Source: Mesostigma viride (lineage: Eukaryota; Streptophyta; Mesostigmatophyceae; Mesostigmatales; Mesostigmataceae). Taken from it: a stretch of DNA of 64,000 nucleotides. A program made the translations under genes and the position numbers. Below the pieces are notes generated by a model, which was given only the letters and a program-made list of their open reading frames with translations, ran no database searches and was not told where the DNA came from. The DNA lies in NCBI GenBank assembly GCA_009746045.1, contig RPFO01001200.1:1-64000 (forward strand), written 5' to 3'. This document shows positions 20,155 to 29,319 of this stretch, piece by piece. The number at the start of each line of letters is the position of its first letter. The stretch's first letter is position 1.

Positions 20155-21582
20155 ATGGCGGAATACCAAGGCCCCTCGGATCTCGCCATCCTCCTGTGCG
20201 AGCGGGATATCTTCCTCAAGCGCGAAGTTTTTCTGGCCAGAGGCGAGGCCCATTTCGGCAATTTCAAGAAGCCTATCCCTTTTCTCCTCTACGAGTACAG
20301 CGGGAGGCCTTCCACCGACAAGTTCAAGCGCCATCGCACCTCCCTTCACGGCTTGAAGAAGGCTCGCAGCGTTTTCCAGAAGTCCGTGCAGCTCTACAAC
20401 GAGCCGCCCAAAATCCGCACCACGCCGACTCCGCGGGGTACCTTCATTACGTGGTCATGCGACGCCAAGAACTGGAACGACAAGATCGAGCTCGGCCTCA
20501 ACGACGAGCTGGTGGAGAAGGCGCACATGCAGAGGGAGAAGACGATCGAGCTCCTCTGCGACACCACCAAGGAGATCTGTTGGAACGGCTTTATGCACGC
20601 AAGGAGCGCCAAAGACGCCGAGAAGCTGGGCCAGAAGCTGGACATCAAGGAGCTGGTGCGCAGGAAGGACTTTTTCGACGAGAGGCGCATCTGGCTCGAG
20701 ATGAGGGAGGCGGAAGACGCCAAGATGGAGTTCAAGAACACTCCGTCGAGGTACTCCATCGACTGCGACGGGGGCAGGCCTTCCGCTTTGAAGTTCTTCG
20801 TGAACCACAACCCGAGGATGCACTCCAACCCCATCTGGATGCTTACCAAGTCCAGGATGGAATTCAACATGTCCGCGCCTTCGGAGGAGCAGCTCGACAC
20901 CAGCGAGAGCATCAAGCCGGCGATCAAGAACATGGAGGAAGTCGTTCGCAGGCTGAGGGATATCCGGTTCAAGGTGCACATGCGGAATCCCTCCCGGGAC
21001 CCGATGGAATCCGAGAGGATGGAGAAGGCCTCCGAGTGCGTCCCCTATTGGGTCCACAAGGGGTTCAGGGCCTTGCCCGCTTGGTGCCTGACCCCGGTGC
21101 TGGCGGAGATCAAGAAGGAGCGCGCTGCGATCCCTTTGGAGCAGAGGGTCATGTACGAGTTTCCAATCTACCAGGCGCGGTTGCAGGAGGAGTGCTTGGA
21201 GGAGCTGAGGGAGTATGAGAAGCACCCAGCAACGACGGAGGAGGAGGTCGCAGAAATGCGTGCCAAGCGCTTGATGCACAAGACCATGATGCTGTCGAGG
21301 CTGTTTGAGCAGGAGGAGAGGGAGCTGCAGGAGGAGAGGAGGCAGAAGGAGAAGAAGGAGCGCGAGGAGAAGATGTTGCAGGAGGAGAGGAGGAAGGCAG
21401 AGGGCATTCCGTCCGCCTTCTGCATGTGGCGCCAGGAGGAGCAGGCGCCGGTGGTGCAGGCTGTGGAGCAGGCGCCGGTCGTGCAGATCACACAGATGAT
21501 CCTGCGCAGCTCCTCGCGGAAGCGCGGGGAGATGGAGAAGATGGTGACCCGTTCTCGCGCCAAGGTGGCCAGGGTTGTGTAA
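20155..21582 (+). CDS. Gene G, charged coiled-coil protein (475 aa)
   Basis: The start MAEYQGPSDLAILLCERD is chosen at the first ATG after the TATA box (about 85 bases). The N-terminal 130 residues look globular. A long Lys/Glu-rich helical body follows, and from about residue 385 a strong coiled coil (EQEERELQEERRQKEKKEREEKM). The C-terminus is basic (RSSSRKRGEMEKMVTRSRAKVARVV), suited to nucleic acid or nuclear targeting. QAPVVQ occurs twice. No family is recognised. A structural or adaptor role is likely. Confidence 0.7.
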   Translation: MAEYQGPSDLAILLCERDIFLKREVFLARGEAHFGNFKKPIPFLLYEYSGRPSTDKFKRHRTSLHGLKKARSVFQKSVQLYNEPPKIRTTPTPRGTFITWSCDAKNWNDKIELGLNDELVEKAHMQREKTIELLCDTTKEICWNGFMHARSAKDAEKLGQKLDIKELVRRKDFFDERRIWLEMREAEDAKMEFKNTPSRYSIDCDGGRPSALKFFVNHNPRMHSNPIWMLTKSRMEFNMSAPSEEQLDTSESIKPAIKNMEEVVRRLRDIRFKVHMRNPSRDPMESERMEKASECVPYWVHKGFRALPAWCLTPVLAEIKKERAAIPLEQRVMYEFPIYQARLQEECLEELREYEKHPATTEEEVAEMRAKRLMHKTMMLSRLFEQEERELQEERRQKEKKEREEKMLQEERRKAEGIPSAFCMWRQEEQAPVVQAVEQAPVVQITQMILRSSSRKRGEMEKMVTRSRAKVARVV

Positions 21583-21742
21583 ATTAGGATGTCCTCGTAC
21601 ACACTTAGTCTAGCCCCGTGACGGGGTGTAATCTATCCTTTATTTTTTAATGAAAAAACACAAGTCCAACAATGAGCCCAATCTCAACAATGAGTCACCC
21701 AAACTTTCGCGAAAAAACACAAGTCCTAAACAGCTTAGGCAG
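21583..21742 (+). other. Gene G 3' region
   Basis: No gene. Carries CCCGTGACGGGG, an AT-rich TTTATTTTTTAATGAAAAAAC block of the kind that follows other terminal genes, and two CACAAGTCC motifs. Confidence 0.4.
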
Positions 21743-21923
21743 GTGACAGACGCAAGCATAGTCCACGGGAGTGACAGATGCGAGCATAGTCCACGGGAGT
21801 GACAGATGCGAGCATAGTCCGGCAGGTGACAGATGCGAGCATAGTCCACGGGAGTGACAGATGCGAGCATAGTCCACGGGAGTGACAGATGCGAGCATAG
21901 TCCACGGGAGTGACAGATGCGAG
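21743..21923 (+). repeat. 28-base minisatellite
   Basis: Six near-identical units of GTGACAGATGCGAGCATAGT plus CCACGGGA, and a seventh partial one. One unit is a base shorter and lacks the CCACGGG end (GTCCGGCA). The array puts a CCACGGG on each unit at 28-base spacing and echoes the GTGACAGACGCCAGCACGGG sequence near 22091. Confidence 0.9.
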
Positions 21924-21944
21924 AAGCGCGACGAGGCCCGCGGC

Positions 21945-23215
21945 AGTGTGGAGTGGAGATGGAGATAGTGGAGATTCATCTCCATACCCCCCCTCCCTTC
22001 TCCTAAAACTTTTCTGGCAGGAAATACTCGCGCAAATTCCAATATTGTCCCGTGGAATCCTAACTGTCCCATTCCAAGTATTTTACGCGATGGTGACAGA
22101 CGCCAGCACGGGGTGGAGATAGTGGAGATGGAGGTGGAGATAGGTACCTCCACCACTTTGACCTTTGTGTTTCGAAAAGGAGAAGGATTTCGGAGGAAAG
22201 GGACAGCGGGATCGGATAGGGGGAGTCTCTAGGATTCTGATAAACCGGGTTTCATGACAAGTTTCTCGGTGCTCGAGAGCCAGTCCTCGGGGTTCCACGG
22301 AGTGGAGATAGTGGAGATAGTGGAGATGCATCTCCATACCCCCCCCTCCTTCCAAAAACTTTTTTGGCTGGAACGGAATGCAGTCTCTGCGCTGGCAGGT
22401 GCCGGGAAATGCTAAGAATATACATAAAATTTTATGGGCAGCAGAGAGAAATAGTTATAAATATACAAAATTTTATGGGCAGCAGAGGGAAACTTTTATA
22501 CTTCCCGTGGAATATATACAAAATTTTATGGGCAGCAGAGGGAAACTTTTATACTTCCCGTGGAATATATACAAAATTTTATGGGCAGCAGAGGGAAACT
22601 TTTATACTTCCCGTGGAATGTATACAAAATTTTATGGGCAGCAGAGAGAAATAGTCGTAAATATACAAAATTTTATGGGCAGCAGAGAGACAGTGCTTGG
22701 CGGCAGATGCGAGAACTCTGGTCCAGGAAAAAGTTTTTCAAGGGAGGGGGGGGTATGGAGATGAATCTCCACTATCTCCACTATCTCCACTCTGTCGAAT
22801 GCCGAGAATTCTCCCCACCCGGTGGGAACTGGGTCGAGAGAGGGGCGGGCACGGAAAGCCAGAGAGTCGCCTGATCGCATCCCGCTATCCGTTTCCTCCA
22901 AAAGCCTTCTCCTTTTCAGAAAACAAAGGTCGAAGTCGTGGAGGTACCTATCTCCACCTCTATCTCCACTATCTCCACTCCGTCCCCGCCCGGGAAAGTT
23001 TTTCAAGAGGAGGGGGGGGGTGGAGATGCATCTCCACTATCTCCACTATCTCCACCGCCCCGCGCACCCTCTTATGCTGTCACTCGTCACCATCGCGTAA
23101 AATACTTATAATTGGACAGTTAGGATTCCACGGGACAATATTGGAATTTGCATGAGTATTTCCTGCCAGAAAAGTTTTGGGAGAAGGGAGGGGGGGGTAT
23201 GGAGATGCATCTCCA
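21945..23215. repeat. Imperfect 1.3 kb inverted repeat around a tandem array
   Basis: The left arm, about 21945-22375, is mirrored by about 22730-23215. Matching blocks include GGAGATAGTGGAGAT/ATCTCCACTATCTCC, the pair around CCAATATTGTCCCGTGGAATCC and GGATTCCACGGGACAATATTGG, and GGTACCTCCACC/GGTGGAGGTACC. Within each arm TATGGAGATGCATCTCCA palindromes recur next to poly-C/G runs. I see no gene. It could be a replication origin, an enhancer-like repeat or a fold-back element. Arm divergence makes it older than the large palindrome. Confidence 0.75.
22420..22690 (+). repeat. 53-base tandem array at the centre of the inverted repeat
   Basis: ACAAAATTTTATGGGCAGCA recurs about seven times. Three units share the full 53-base form ending in ACTTTTATACTTCCCGTGG. 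Outer units are shorter, with GAAATAGTNNTAAATAT. The array is AT-rich and open in all three frames on the plus strand, which is expected of a short repeat and not evidence of coding. Confidence 0.85.
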
Positions 23216-23366
23216 CTATCTCCATCTCCACCCCCTATGCCAGAATTAGAGAAGACTCATTGTGGGCACGCATGTTTGAGACACAAGTCGAGTTTGCATT
23301 AAAAATAGGATTACGAGTTTCATAAATAGGAGAGAGGGGCTGACAGAGTCCTATTCCCCACAGTAT
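23216..23366. other. Gene H 3' region
   Basis: No gene. Short AT-rich stretch with ATTAAAAATAGGATTACG and CACAAGTCGAG beyond the gene H stop. Confidence 0.35.
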
Positions 23367-23499
23367 TCACAGTTTGACAGAGGCGGCCATCTCGTGCAGG
23401 CTCTTGCACGGATCGAAGGTGGCATCCAAGTCCAGATCGTCAAAGTTGCAGCCGAAGAACGTGTCATCCACGTCCAGATCCTGGCGGGGGGACTTGCTC
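23367..23499 (-). pseudogene. Gene H, C-terminal tail beyond the transposon
   Basis: The acidic end of the zinc protein whose main part is at 26780-27395. The reading is rich in Asp (DLDVDDTFFGC, DDLDLDATFDPC) and ends HEMAASVKL. It is separated from the body by the 3.28 kb insertion. Acidic tails of this type often mediate protein contacts. Confidence 0.6.
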
Positions 23500-23831
23500 C
23501 ACTAGGAACTCGGGGGTGATATAAGTGGTAAAAAGTGGTAAAATCTATATCACCCGGTGGTAAAAAGTGGTAAAAAGTGATAAAAAGTGATAAAAAGTGA
23601 TAAAAAGTGGTAAAAAAGGGGTAAAACAGGTGGTAAAAGGTGGTAAAACAGGGGGTGGTAAAAGCCTTTACCACCTCCATTTTACCACCTGACCGCCATC
23701 GTGGTAAAAAAATACCACCAGGTGGTAAAAACGAGGGTGAAAACAGGTGGTAAAAAATTACCACCATGGAGGTGAAAAAAACGGTGGTAAAAATGGTAAA
23801 AAATATGGAGGGAAAAAACGCAGATAGATCT

Positions 23832-23950
23832 CACTAGGAACTCGGCTTTGAGAATGGGTGAGAAAACACGTTTCTCGCCCGGGTGAGATGACCCAAAAAA
23901 GGTGAGAAAAGGAGAAAACGTGAGAAAAATATCAAAAAACAGGACGTGAA
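23832..23950 (+). mobile_element. Second, nested CACTA-type left end
   Basis: CACTAGGAACTCGG recurs at 23832-23845, followed by different subterminal units (GGTGAGAAAA/GTGAGAAAA). This is the left end of a related element or an internal relic. Only one right end, at 26761-26779, is visible for both. Confidence 0.5.
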
Positions 23951-24158
23951 TCAACAGCACTGGTCAAATCAGGGCAATCAAAATCGCTTCATTAAAATGT
24001 TTAAATAATAAATGTTTATAGCCGTCAAGAACCTATCGATTCATACTAGCCATTCAGAGGCTGTTCTGAAATTGTAACCATTGATCATTTAATGAATCAT
24101 CTATACAACACTGTTATGGCTTTATGACACATCCGTCATTGCCTTTCATCTTATACGA

Positions 24159-24240
24159 TGGCAGCTAGTGGTTAACGAAGCTGGTCGCTTGCTAGGGCAT
24201 CATGCTGACCGCTCCTCCCATTTCATTCCCGTGGTGCCTG
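24159..24240 (+). repeat. tRNA-like (SINE head) fragment
   Basis: TGGCAGCTAGTGGTTAAC (24159-24176) resembles a tRNA A box. TTTCATTCCC about 60 bases later is a degenerate B box. A decayed tRNA-derived SINE is possible. I do not see a functional tRNA. Confidence 0.3.
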
Positions 24241-24554
24241 CAAGAATCCAAGCAAGCCGCGACACAATATGCAAGAGAACAAAAAGATATCAAATCCTTG
24301 ACATAGACATCACAATTCTACAAGGAAGAGCTCGCCAGCACCTAACGGTCCATGCAGCAAATGTGTAGAATACGATTTAAGACCCAACACTCACTCTTAT
24401 GGCAAAGCAGCCCATACACATGAATCACACCATGCGCCAGATGTCACACGAGCAAGCCACAACGTTGTCGTCGGATCAGAAAGCAACAAACGTGAAAACG
24501 CTAGCGGCCCAAATCTGAGATTCCGCGGAACAGAGAAAATAAGAAAGCTCAGAA

Positions 24555-24665
24555 GCTACCAGCAAGGGATCGAACATAGGACCTTTGGCATGATGTCGCG
24601 GCTGTGTGAGTCTCCTGATCCGAAGGCATCTCACTTAAGTAACGTTTCGAAACAGCCAAACTGCG
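24555..24665 (-). repeat. tRNA-like (SINE head) fragment, opposite strand
   Basis: On the minus strand, CCAAAGGTCCTATGTTCGATCC has a good RNA polymerase III B box (GTTCGATCC), with a weak A-box-like sequence upstream. Probably part of an old tRNA-derived SINE inside the transposon. Confidence 0.35.
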
Positions 24666-24848
24666 AAAAACCTCTTACCGGAGAGTTTTGCCAATATCAA
24701 GGAGACAACCAGCGCAGGTCAGAAATCGGGAGAATCCGGACCATGGTAGCTCGAGCCTGCCGTTATCTTGTCCGCGCTGTCGAGCCGTGCAGGATTATGA
24801 ATATGAATGGAGATGGAAATGTGTAGCCTTACATGCGAAATAATGGCC

Positions 24849-25773
24849 GGCTGACGTGAAGAGCGACTAGATGACCTAGACGGTGGGGCCGGAAACAGCT
24901 TGCTTGTTTGTGTTTCATCGTGGGCAACGAGTCCAACGACTACTTTCTCTGGGTTGCAAACTGCGGCAAATTGAACGCAAACCTCATCATGAAATCTTGA
25001 CCGTCGAAATGTTTCGATCCGACGACTTATGCAGTATGCCGCGTAATTTTTTGCGGGAGAGCCGTTGGGCCGGTTCCCGACGCGGGCGACCAGTGGTTTG
25101 CATTAAGTTAACTTACCTGAAGTTTTCCAACAGAAGTTACCCAAGCCGCACGATGGCACTCATCGACGGCCTCAGTCTTTTGACGCGTCGGCCCGATTTT
25201 GGGGGCACCCAATTTGACCCCAACGGTACCTACCGACAAAGGGCATACATTACCTTTCACGCGCACCACGACCCCTTCGAGTTCTGCTATGGCGGTGGTG
25301 CCGTGGGGCCCGCATCAGACTGCGGGCCCTTATCTTCTATGGCGGTGCTGCCGTTGGGCCCGAATCAGACTGCCGGCCCTTATCTTCTATGGCGGTGCTG
25401 CCGTTGGGCCCGAATCAGACTGCAGGCCCTTTATGCAGGCGGGCCCTTAATGCATGTCACTTATTTATTCTTCTGCATACAAATATGAAGCAATGAAGTC
25501 GTGTCCTCCGGATTTTTGCATTTGCACCGTGTGCAGTTCTTGGACGTTTGGAAACATGCATGGCATATGGCTAATGTAATGACTGACTAGCTAGACCGTT
25601 TCAGTGGTTTTTCATTTGCGGTTATTTCCTCGTAAATGGTGGGAAAGCGATCGCTGCAATGGTTCTCACCACTAGACACTCCCGGCCAGCGAAGCCCGAT
25701 TAACGTCCTCATCAAGCAACCTGTTTCCGGCCCCACTGTATAGGTCATCTTACAGTCGCTCTTTGCGTAAGCC
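24849..25773. repeat. 0.9 kb unit with imperfect inverted ends
   Basis: About 50 bases at 24849-24898 (GAAGAGCGACT...GATGACCTA...GGGGCCGGAAACAG) are mirrored at 25721-25773. The unit may be another small nested transposon or a fold-back. No coding sequence is recognised inside. Confidence 0.5.
25288..25437 (+). repeat. 50-base tandem repeat, three copies
   Basis: Three adjoining 50-base units beginning TATGGCGGTG and containing GGGCCCGAATCAGACTGC. Units two and three are almost identical and unit one differs at several bases. Each contains a GGGCCC and a near-complementary GGCCC that could pair. Confidence 0.85.
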
Positions 25774-26779
25774 AGCCATAATTTCAATGAACAAGGCTAC
25801 ACATTTGCATAGTCTTTTCTTGGTTATCGGTGTGCCTTTGTTTGAATGCAGGGGGGTCGCTGTGCCGACACAACGCGTTCAACGTGCTGGGCATCAAATG
25901 AGGGCTCTGGGCGACCACCAGTGCCCGACTAGTGTCACCACTGCCTTCCGGACCTGAGGGCGAGGCTGCAGCCGGAGCTGCAGACGTATTTTCAGGGCTT
26001 AGCGCAGCCGCCAGGCTGCCTGTGTCGAGGAGCGTTTGCTCATCACATATTGCGCAATAGCTTCGGAAAATTATATCAGCGTGTGCGTCTTAGAAAGACG
26101 AAGCGATTGTGATGTTCACAGCCGATTTCGGTGCCCAAACGAGAAAGTTATGATCTCCGCTGTCAGCCATGGCTACCTCGTGGCTCGCGGCTTTGATGGT
26201 ACATTGGCTATATTGTATGATAACCCTATAATGCACCTTAGTGGTGCTGAGTTTTTTTCACATTAATGACTTAATGAAATAAAGCTCATGATTTTTCTCG
26301 TGGTATACTGTTGGGGCAGGCGCAGGCGCAAGAAGTCTCCTACGGTTGACAAACACCATATGTAGCAGGTTCACCTGACAACCATGCCAATATTTTGATG
26401 ATTGAATGAATAAAGATGCTTTTCTTGTCGTTTTACGCCTGACATTTTTGTCGGTTTAGCACTTGTGTTTTTACCACTTGTGTGCATGCTCATGTGGTAT
26501 TTTTTACCACTTTTTATCACTTCTTCGGTTTTACCACTTTTTATCACTTTTTACCACTTGCACAAGCCTTTTACCACCACTTTACCACTTTTTACCACAA
26601 AGTGGTAAAAAGTGGTAAAATATACCCACTTTTTTACCACTTTTTATCACTTTTTATCACTTTTTATCACTTTTTATCACTTTTTACCACCCTTAGACCT
26701 CTTTTACCACCTCGAGGTGGTAAAAAGGTGGTAAAAAGTGATAAAAAGTGGTAAATTTACCACCCCCGAGTTCCTAGTG

Positions 26780-27395
26780 TCCCCACCTCCTCCTCCTCCT
26801 CGGAGGAGGTGTAAGAGTACGAGGGGACGGAGCCTTCGAAATCGCTCATCTCGTGATCGGAAGGAGCCTGCTCCTCCTCCTCCTGCTCCTCCTCCTCCTG
26901 CTCGACTTGGTCGACAGAAACGGGGGACTCGCGATTTTCCCTGTCCATCCGGGCCAAACGGGCATTCTCCAGCTCGCGAGCGGCGTTTTCGCGGCCCAAA
27001 ATCTCGTCGCGAGTCACCACCCAGGCGGCAAGCGGGTTGCCGCGAGAGAAATCGGAGCACCGCATGGAGAGTCTGGGCAGATCCTTGACTCTGGCGCCCA
27101 TCCCGTCGTGCGGGGGCTTGAAATCGCGGCGGCGGCGGGAGGGAACGCACACCTTCTTGGGGGCGGGGAAGTTCTCCTCACGGGGCGTTTCGAAGAGCCC
27201 CATTTCGTGCTTCATCCGCTGCCATAGCTCCTCCTCCATCCTCTGCTTCTCGGCCTTGTTGCGCTTTGCGTTGGCGAGGCGTTTGGAGCGGCACTTGGAA
27301 CAGCGACTCGTGCGCTTGCAACCGCGCTTGGGGAGGAACTCGTCGCTGTCCTTCGGGAAACGCAGGCCGCAATCGCGGCAGGCCGCAGTCGCCAT
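26780..27395 (-). pseudogene. Gene H, zinc-finger protein interrupted by transposon
   Basis: It starts MATAACRDCGLRFPKDSDEF. The first 40 residues form a CxxC...CxxC finger (CRDC, CSKC) next to a basic run (RSKRLANAKRNKAEK). A PSRRRRDFKPP basic patch and a long Glu-rich acidic region (VEQEEEEQEEEEQ, SSEEEEE) follow. TATAAA lies at 27471-27476 on its strand, about 75 bases upstream, with GGTTAC blocks beyond. The protein fits a DNA- or RNA-binding adaptor. The transposon at 23500-26779 cuts off its tail (23367-23499), so it is inactivated or read into the element. Confidence 0.7.
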
Positions 27396-27821
27396 GGCAG
27401 GAAATGGAAAGGGTTCGAGAGCGTGAGAGAGAGAGAGCGAGAGTGCGTGCGACGAGGAGGGCGGCGGGGTTTTATACCCGCGCGGTGCTCGCCTCGCCGC
27501 GTGAAAAAATTACGCGGTCGGCGGTTAGGTTCCGTTACGTGTCCGTGGACACTTATTCGGGCGCGAGACGCGCCACGTCTCCTCCGAAAACCGTTACTTC
27601 CCGTGCCGGGCCGCGGTTACGGACGGACCAAACGGCGGTTACGCGCCGACCGCCAGCCGTTACGGTACCACGGGCCGACCCAGAGACGGTGCACCGCACG
27701 GACCCTGGAGGGGACCCTGAGAGGGACCCAAGGGGGGCTGGAGAGACCCGAGGGGAATTAAAAACACGTATTCTGTTGTAACTGCGGCGATGGAGGAATT
27801 GGACGACAGGGGTTTCTCGTT
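27396..27821. promoter_or_regulatory. Gene H promoter and oxygenase upstream region
   Basis: TTTATA at 27471-27476 serves H. CGGTTAC, CCGTTAC and GCCGTTACGG blocks are repeated, with a last CCACGGG at 27668. After about 27.7 kb the terminal-type motifs stop. The region next to the oxygenase has an AT-rich AATTAAAAACACGTATT stretch. Confidence 0.55.
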
Positions 27822-28736
27822 ATGAGGGGTGCGCTGGGAGAATCGGATATTAAAGAAGGAGTAGCGTGCATTCGCAAGAATGAAGTCGATTACGCGGCTA
27901 TGGAGTCCTTCATCCGTCAAAGAATGTTGCAGAGCGTTCGACAACGGCTCGCGTGGGGCAAAGTCGATTTCGTCAAATTTCGAGTAAGCGACAACAACAA
28001 CTCTGCGGATGCGTCGAGTTTCCACAGAGATATCATTTATCAGGGTCGCGAAAATCCGTTTACTCCGCCGTTTTACACGTGTCTCACGTATCTGGACACG
28101 ACAGTGATGGAACTCATCCCCGGCTCTCACAAACGAGTCGCCTATTCTTGGCTTGAACTCCCGAGTCTGCACGCAAGCCGATTGCAACTAGAAATGAATC
28201 CCGGAGACCTGCTCGTGTTTCACTCTTCTCTACTTCACCGCGGACTGTTCACTGAGAAGCTAGAACACCGGCGTTTGGTGCAGGTTTTCGAGGTTTTTCT
28301 GGACCCGAAGTGCCTCTCCACCGTCGTGCACGTCAGAGGCAGGGAAGCATACAGTGATTTCATGATCCGAGCGAGTCGCACGGGAGGAATTGTAAAGTCC
28401 CTGATCGATTATCTCGCGTTTGCGAACGCTGCAAGGGGTTACGGCGTGGGATTTAGAATTCCAGAGAAGTGCGGATTGGATAACACGCTGTATTTCTCGT
28501 CCGAGGGGCTCAGAGATAGGGTGGAGATCAAGTCGGGGACGTGGCAGGAAATAAACAAGTACGTGATGAACTCGCGACTTGACTTGAGGGATCTTCCAGA
28601 AGAGTCGTATTCGACGTACAATTTTCACGTGTTCGTTCGAACACCGTTGGTGTTTATGATTGTGATCACGCTGCTTTTGGCGCTGACGGGAGTGTACGGG
28701 TTCACAAAATTGTACCGTAATGTTCGGAATGTCTAA
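27822..28736 (+). CDS. Fe(II)/2-oxoglutarate oxygenase, PhyH-like, membrane-anchored
   Basis: A roughly 300-residue protein with the double-stranded beta-helix signature of phytanoyl-CoA-dioxygenase-like enzymes. The proximal HxD lies in SSFHRDIIYQ (about residue 66), the distal His in PGDLLVFHSSLLHRG, and the 2-oxoglutarate-binding Arg shortly after (RRLVQVFEVF). A single hydrophobic helix (FMIVITLLLALTGVYGF) closes the protein, so the enzyme probably faces one side of a membrane. These enzymes hydroxylate lipids, small molecules or protein side chains. The substrate here is unknown. The exact start is uncertain and coding-like sequence lies just upstream. Confidence 0.75.
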   Translation: MRGALGESDIKEGVACIRKNEVDYAAMESFIRQRMLQSVRQRLAWGKVDFVKFRVSDNNNSADASSFHRDIIYQGRENPFTPPFYTCLTYLDTTVMELIPGSHKRVAYSWLELPSLHASRLQLEMNPGDLLVFHSSLLHRGLFTEKLEHRRLVQVFEVFLDPKCLSTVVHVRGREAYSDFMIRASRTGGIVKSLIDYLAFANAARGYGVGFRIPEKCGLDNTLYFSSEGLRDRVEIKSGTWQEINKYVMNSRLDLRDLPEESYSTYNFHVFVRTPLVFMIVITLLLALTGVYGFTKLYRNVRNV

Positions 28737-28775
28737 ATCAATCTCGGGATAAAAATTCGTCCCTGTAAAGTATAC

Positions 28776-28889
28776 ATGCCTAAACGCGCCTGCCGGGCTG
28801 TAACGAAAAAGGGCAGAGGAAAACCTCAAAAAAGCATTGACGCTCTCGGAACAAGCTTCGGAAAGGGCGAACGTTCCAGAAGGGGGTGA
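28776..28889 (+). CDS. Small basic peptide (37 aa)
   Basis: MPKRACRAVTKKGRGKPQKS..., 37 residues with many Lys/Arg. The CRAVTKKG start resembles the first half of the zinc-knuckle family (C-A-T-KG) found at 29320-29973, 31314 and 39402. It may be a remnant of that family or a DNA-condensing peptide. Support is weak because of its length. Confidence 0.3.
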   Translation: MPKRACRAVTKKGRGKPQKSIDALGTSFGKGERSRRG

Positions 28890-29111
28890 GAGGCCCATGC
28901 CGCGTGTATAAACAGTTTTGTTGTTTTATAATTATATACAGCGATGCCGAAAAAGTGCAGATAACTCACGGCGCGAAAGACAAAATGCAAAAACAACGCC
29001 GGGAAAAACGGCGTTTGCGCGGTGCACGCCTCTCACACCGCTCGATCCATAAACGCACTACTCCCAGTTACAGGGAATTTGTTGGATCCACACCACCGAC
29101 CCGTTGATAAC

Positions 29112-29306
29112 ATGCCCCTTTTGGGCCAAATGCTTCCCGAGCTGCCGTTAAGGCCTGTGACTGCGCGTCGACTTTTTCGCCCTTCTGCAGAACTTTTGGG
29201 TGCGGCGTCCACAGAAAGCCGGGCTTCTACTACACTTCCGGGTCATCTTACAATGAACGTGCATCAAAATCGCGCCACGAGGAAACGCCATGCCAGGAGG
29301 CGTTAA
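29112..29306 (+). CDS. Small basic protein (64 aa)
   Basis: Starts MPLLGQMLPELPLRPV and ends NRATRKRHARRR. The tail RATRKRHxRxR is nearly the same as in the 38-residue basic protein at 43096-43212, which supports a real family. An earlier in-frame start at 29022 is possible. It could be a virion DNA-condensing peptide. Confidence 0.4.
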   Translation: MPLLGQMLPELPLRPVTARRLFRPSAELLGAASTESRASTTLPGHLTMNVHQNRATRKRHARRR

Positions 29307-29319
29307 GTCCTGTTTGGGG

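Larger units (their letters stand above)
23500..26779. mobile_element. Non-autonomous DNA transposon with CACTA-type ends
   Basis: Perfect 19-base terminal inverted repeats, CACTAGGAACTCGGGGGTG at 23500-23518 and its complement at 26761-26779, sit between TC dinucleotides (23498-23499 and 26780-26781) that may be a 2-base target duplication. Inside both ends lie arrays of GTGGTAAAAA/GTGATAAAAA in direct and inverted order, the subterminal repeats typical of CACTA (EnSpm/CMC) elements, which usually make 3-base duplications. No transposase is visible. The interior lacks viral CCACGGG arrays and holds nested repeats. It splits gene H. Confidence 0.75.

Noticed and set aside
21743-21923. Possible CRISPR array
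   Set aside because: 28-base units abut without unique spacers, and the setting is eukaryotic viral.
22378-22874. Open frames with repeated YTKFYGQQRE / IQNFMGSRGK segments
   Set aside because: All three frames are open only because the 53-base array lacks stops. No start context or conserved protein.
23500-23830. GTGGTAAAAA arrays as telomeric repeats
   Set aside because: They occur in both orientations just inside transposon ends and are not terminal. They fit subterminal repeats better.
24159-24240. Functional tRNA gene
   Set aside because: Only a rough A box, a poor B box and no cloverleaf I can form by eye.
26482-26754. Phe/Tyr/His-rich frame in the transposon's right end
   Set aside because: Translation of TTTTTACCAC repeats, not a protein.
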